In this document: piece after piece, positions 63,495-64,000 of the stretch | Layout: every line of letters begins with the position of its first letter | How positions within the stretch are numbered: the first letter of the stretch is position 1 | DNA from: Sporosarcina gallistercoris | Lineage (GTDB): Bacteria; Bacillota; Bacilli; Bacillales_A; Planococcaceae | Assembly (NCBI RefSeq): GCF_014836415.1 | Contig: NZ_JACSQY010000001.1 | Span: forward strand, 186,001-250,000 | DNA length: 64,000 bases | Reading direction: 5' to 3' | Translations under genes and position numbers: made by a program | Notes under the pieces: model-generated | Told to the model about the DNA's origin: nothing | Database searches by the model: none | The model's input: the letters and a program-made list of their open reading frames with translations, nothing else

Positions 63495-64000
63495 AGCGGC
63501 TTGTTCCACTCCTTTTTTCATACTGAATTGTAATTAAATGCGTTTCTGGTGGAGCCCCGAAACGTAACGGCACCATCGTGGTTCCGAACCCATTACTGAT
63601 CAGTCGAGCGCAGGACGGATCATGCTTGAAGTTCCCTCTTGGCTGCATACCGAAAGGACCAAAGCGAATTTGACCTCCATGTGTATGCCCACCTACTAGG
63701 AGGTCAGGTTTGGAAATTTGCTTGATTTTATCGAAAAGCGATGGATTATGGACCGCGATCAGTTGGTACATATAGTCTTCTTCAAAAGAAACTGCATTTT
63801 GTAAGTTTGTTTTTCCGCTCGAAGGATCATCCGCACCGCTAATTATCCAATCCGGGTGTTCCGGTATGCGCACACTTATATTATCCAGTATTGTTCCACC
63901 GACACTTGCAATAATTTCCCGAACGTTGGCTTCCCCTATTTCCCTATCGTTATTGCCCCATACGTAATAGACAGGTCCCAAGGTAGCTAATTTTTCAACA
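63487..64000 (-). CDS. metallophosphoesterase (YpbG/YkuE-like), N-terminus beyond window edge
   Basis: The C-terminal 170 residues of a calcineurin-like phosphoesterase. The metal-binding GNND (VWGNNDREIG), a histidine in IAVHNPSLFD, and the G-H-T-H pair (LLVGGHTHGGQIRFG) are present; GGHTHGGQ is typical of the YkuE-like membrane-associated branch. The N-terminal D-x-H motif lies outside. B. subtilis ypbG is similar and lies near, but gudB separates it from ypdA there; here they overlap. Confidence 0.85.
   Translation of the reverse strand, partial: VEKLATLGPVYYVWGNNDREIGEANVREIIASVGGTILDNISVRIPEHPDWIISGADDPSSGKTNLQNAVSFEEDYMYQLIAVHNPSLFDKIKQISKPDLLVGGHTHGGQIRFGPFGMQPRGNFKHDPSCARLISNGFGTTMVPLRFGAPPETHLITIQYEKRSGTSRYA

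Noticed and set aside
1..64000. CRISPR array, prophage, insertion sequence, toxin-antitoxin or defence island
   Set aside because: No direct repeats with spacers, transposase, integrase, or typical defence genes. DynA is linked to phage tolerance in B. subtilis but is a core gene here.

Overview
The window is a 64 kb piece of a chromosome from a spore-forming, menaquinone-respiring Bacillales bacterium. The protein sequences and gene order resemble Bacillus subtilis, but start sites, protein divergence and gene gaps suggest Planococcaceae (Sporosarcina-like). The family is an inference from memory of homologues; a tree would be needed to settle it. SpoIVA, SleB and YpeB point to a sporulator, BshA and YpdA to bacillithiol as the thiol, and QcrABC, HepST and MenG to menaquinol respiration.

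Layout. 1-6300: end of a YpeQ-like zinc-finger gene, a divergent RNase HI, then a leftward cluster of metallophosphoesterase, sulfurtransferase and the giant dynamin DynA, followed by a lone rightward CheX. 6390-18000: DNA and RNA maintenance and cell wall genes: a DinG/XPD-type helicase, a THUMP methyltransferase, RNase P RNA, GpsB, the MrfA-MrfB repair pair, a DUF1798 protein, and rightward recU-ponA. 18001-25640: ypoC-nth-dnaD-asnS-aspB-ypmB and dinG. 25860-32630: panBCD with its own promoter and structured leader, then a ypjD-dapB-bshA-cca-birA operon. 32700-39600: yitT (rightward), yugP, ypjA, qcrABC, ypiF, ypiB, ypiA. 39620-45830: the chorismate/Tyr/Phe operon aroC-aroB-aroH-hisC-tyrA-aroA. 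45950-53760: cheR, ndk, the hepS-menG-hepT menaquinone side-chain cluster, mtrB, folE, HU, spoIVA, yphF, yphE. 53810-64000: gpsA, der, ypfD, plsC, cmk, motI, ypeB, sleB, prsW, ypdA and the start-truncated end of another metallophosphoesterase.

The order follows the B. subtilis gudB-to-ypsA segment closely, with local losses: no trpEDCFBA between aroH and hisC, no mgsA/bshB1 between dapB and bshA, no ypsA, ypmA or ypjB, and no gudB next to ypdA. No tRNA, rRNA, CRISPR array, prophage or insertion sequence was seen. I did not find a new multi-gene system. The most interesting signals are regulatory: a panBCD leader containing a terminator overlapped by a 12-codon leader ORF, an operator-like palindrome on the panB promoter, divergent ypjD/yitT promoters sharing one -35 box, and two promoters (rnpB, spoIVA) embedded in the 3' hairpin of the upstream gene.

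Start codons were re-chosen from Shine-Dalgarno (SD) spacing; TTG and GTG starts are common here.
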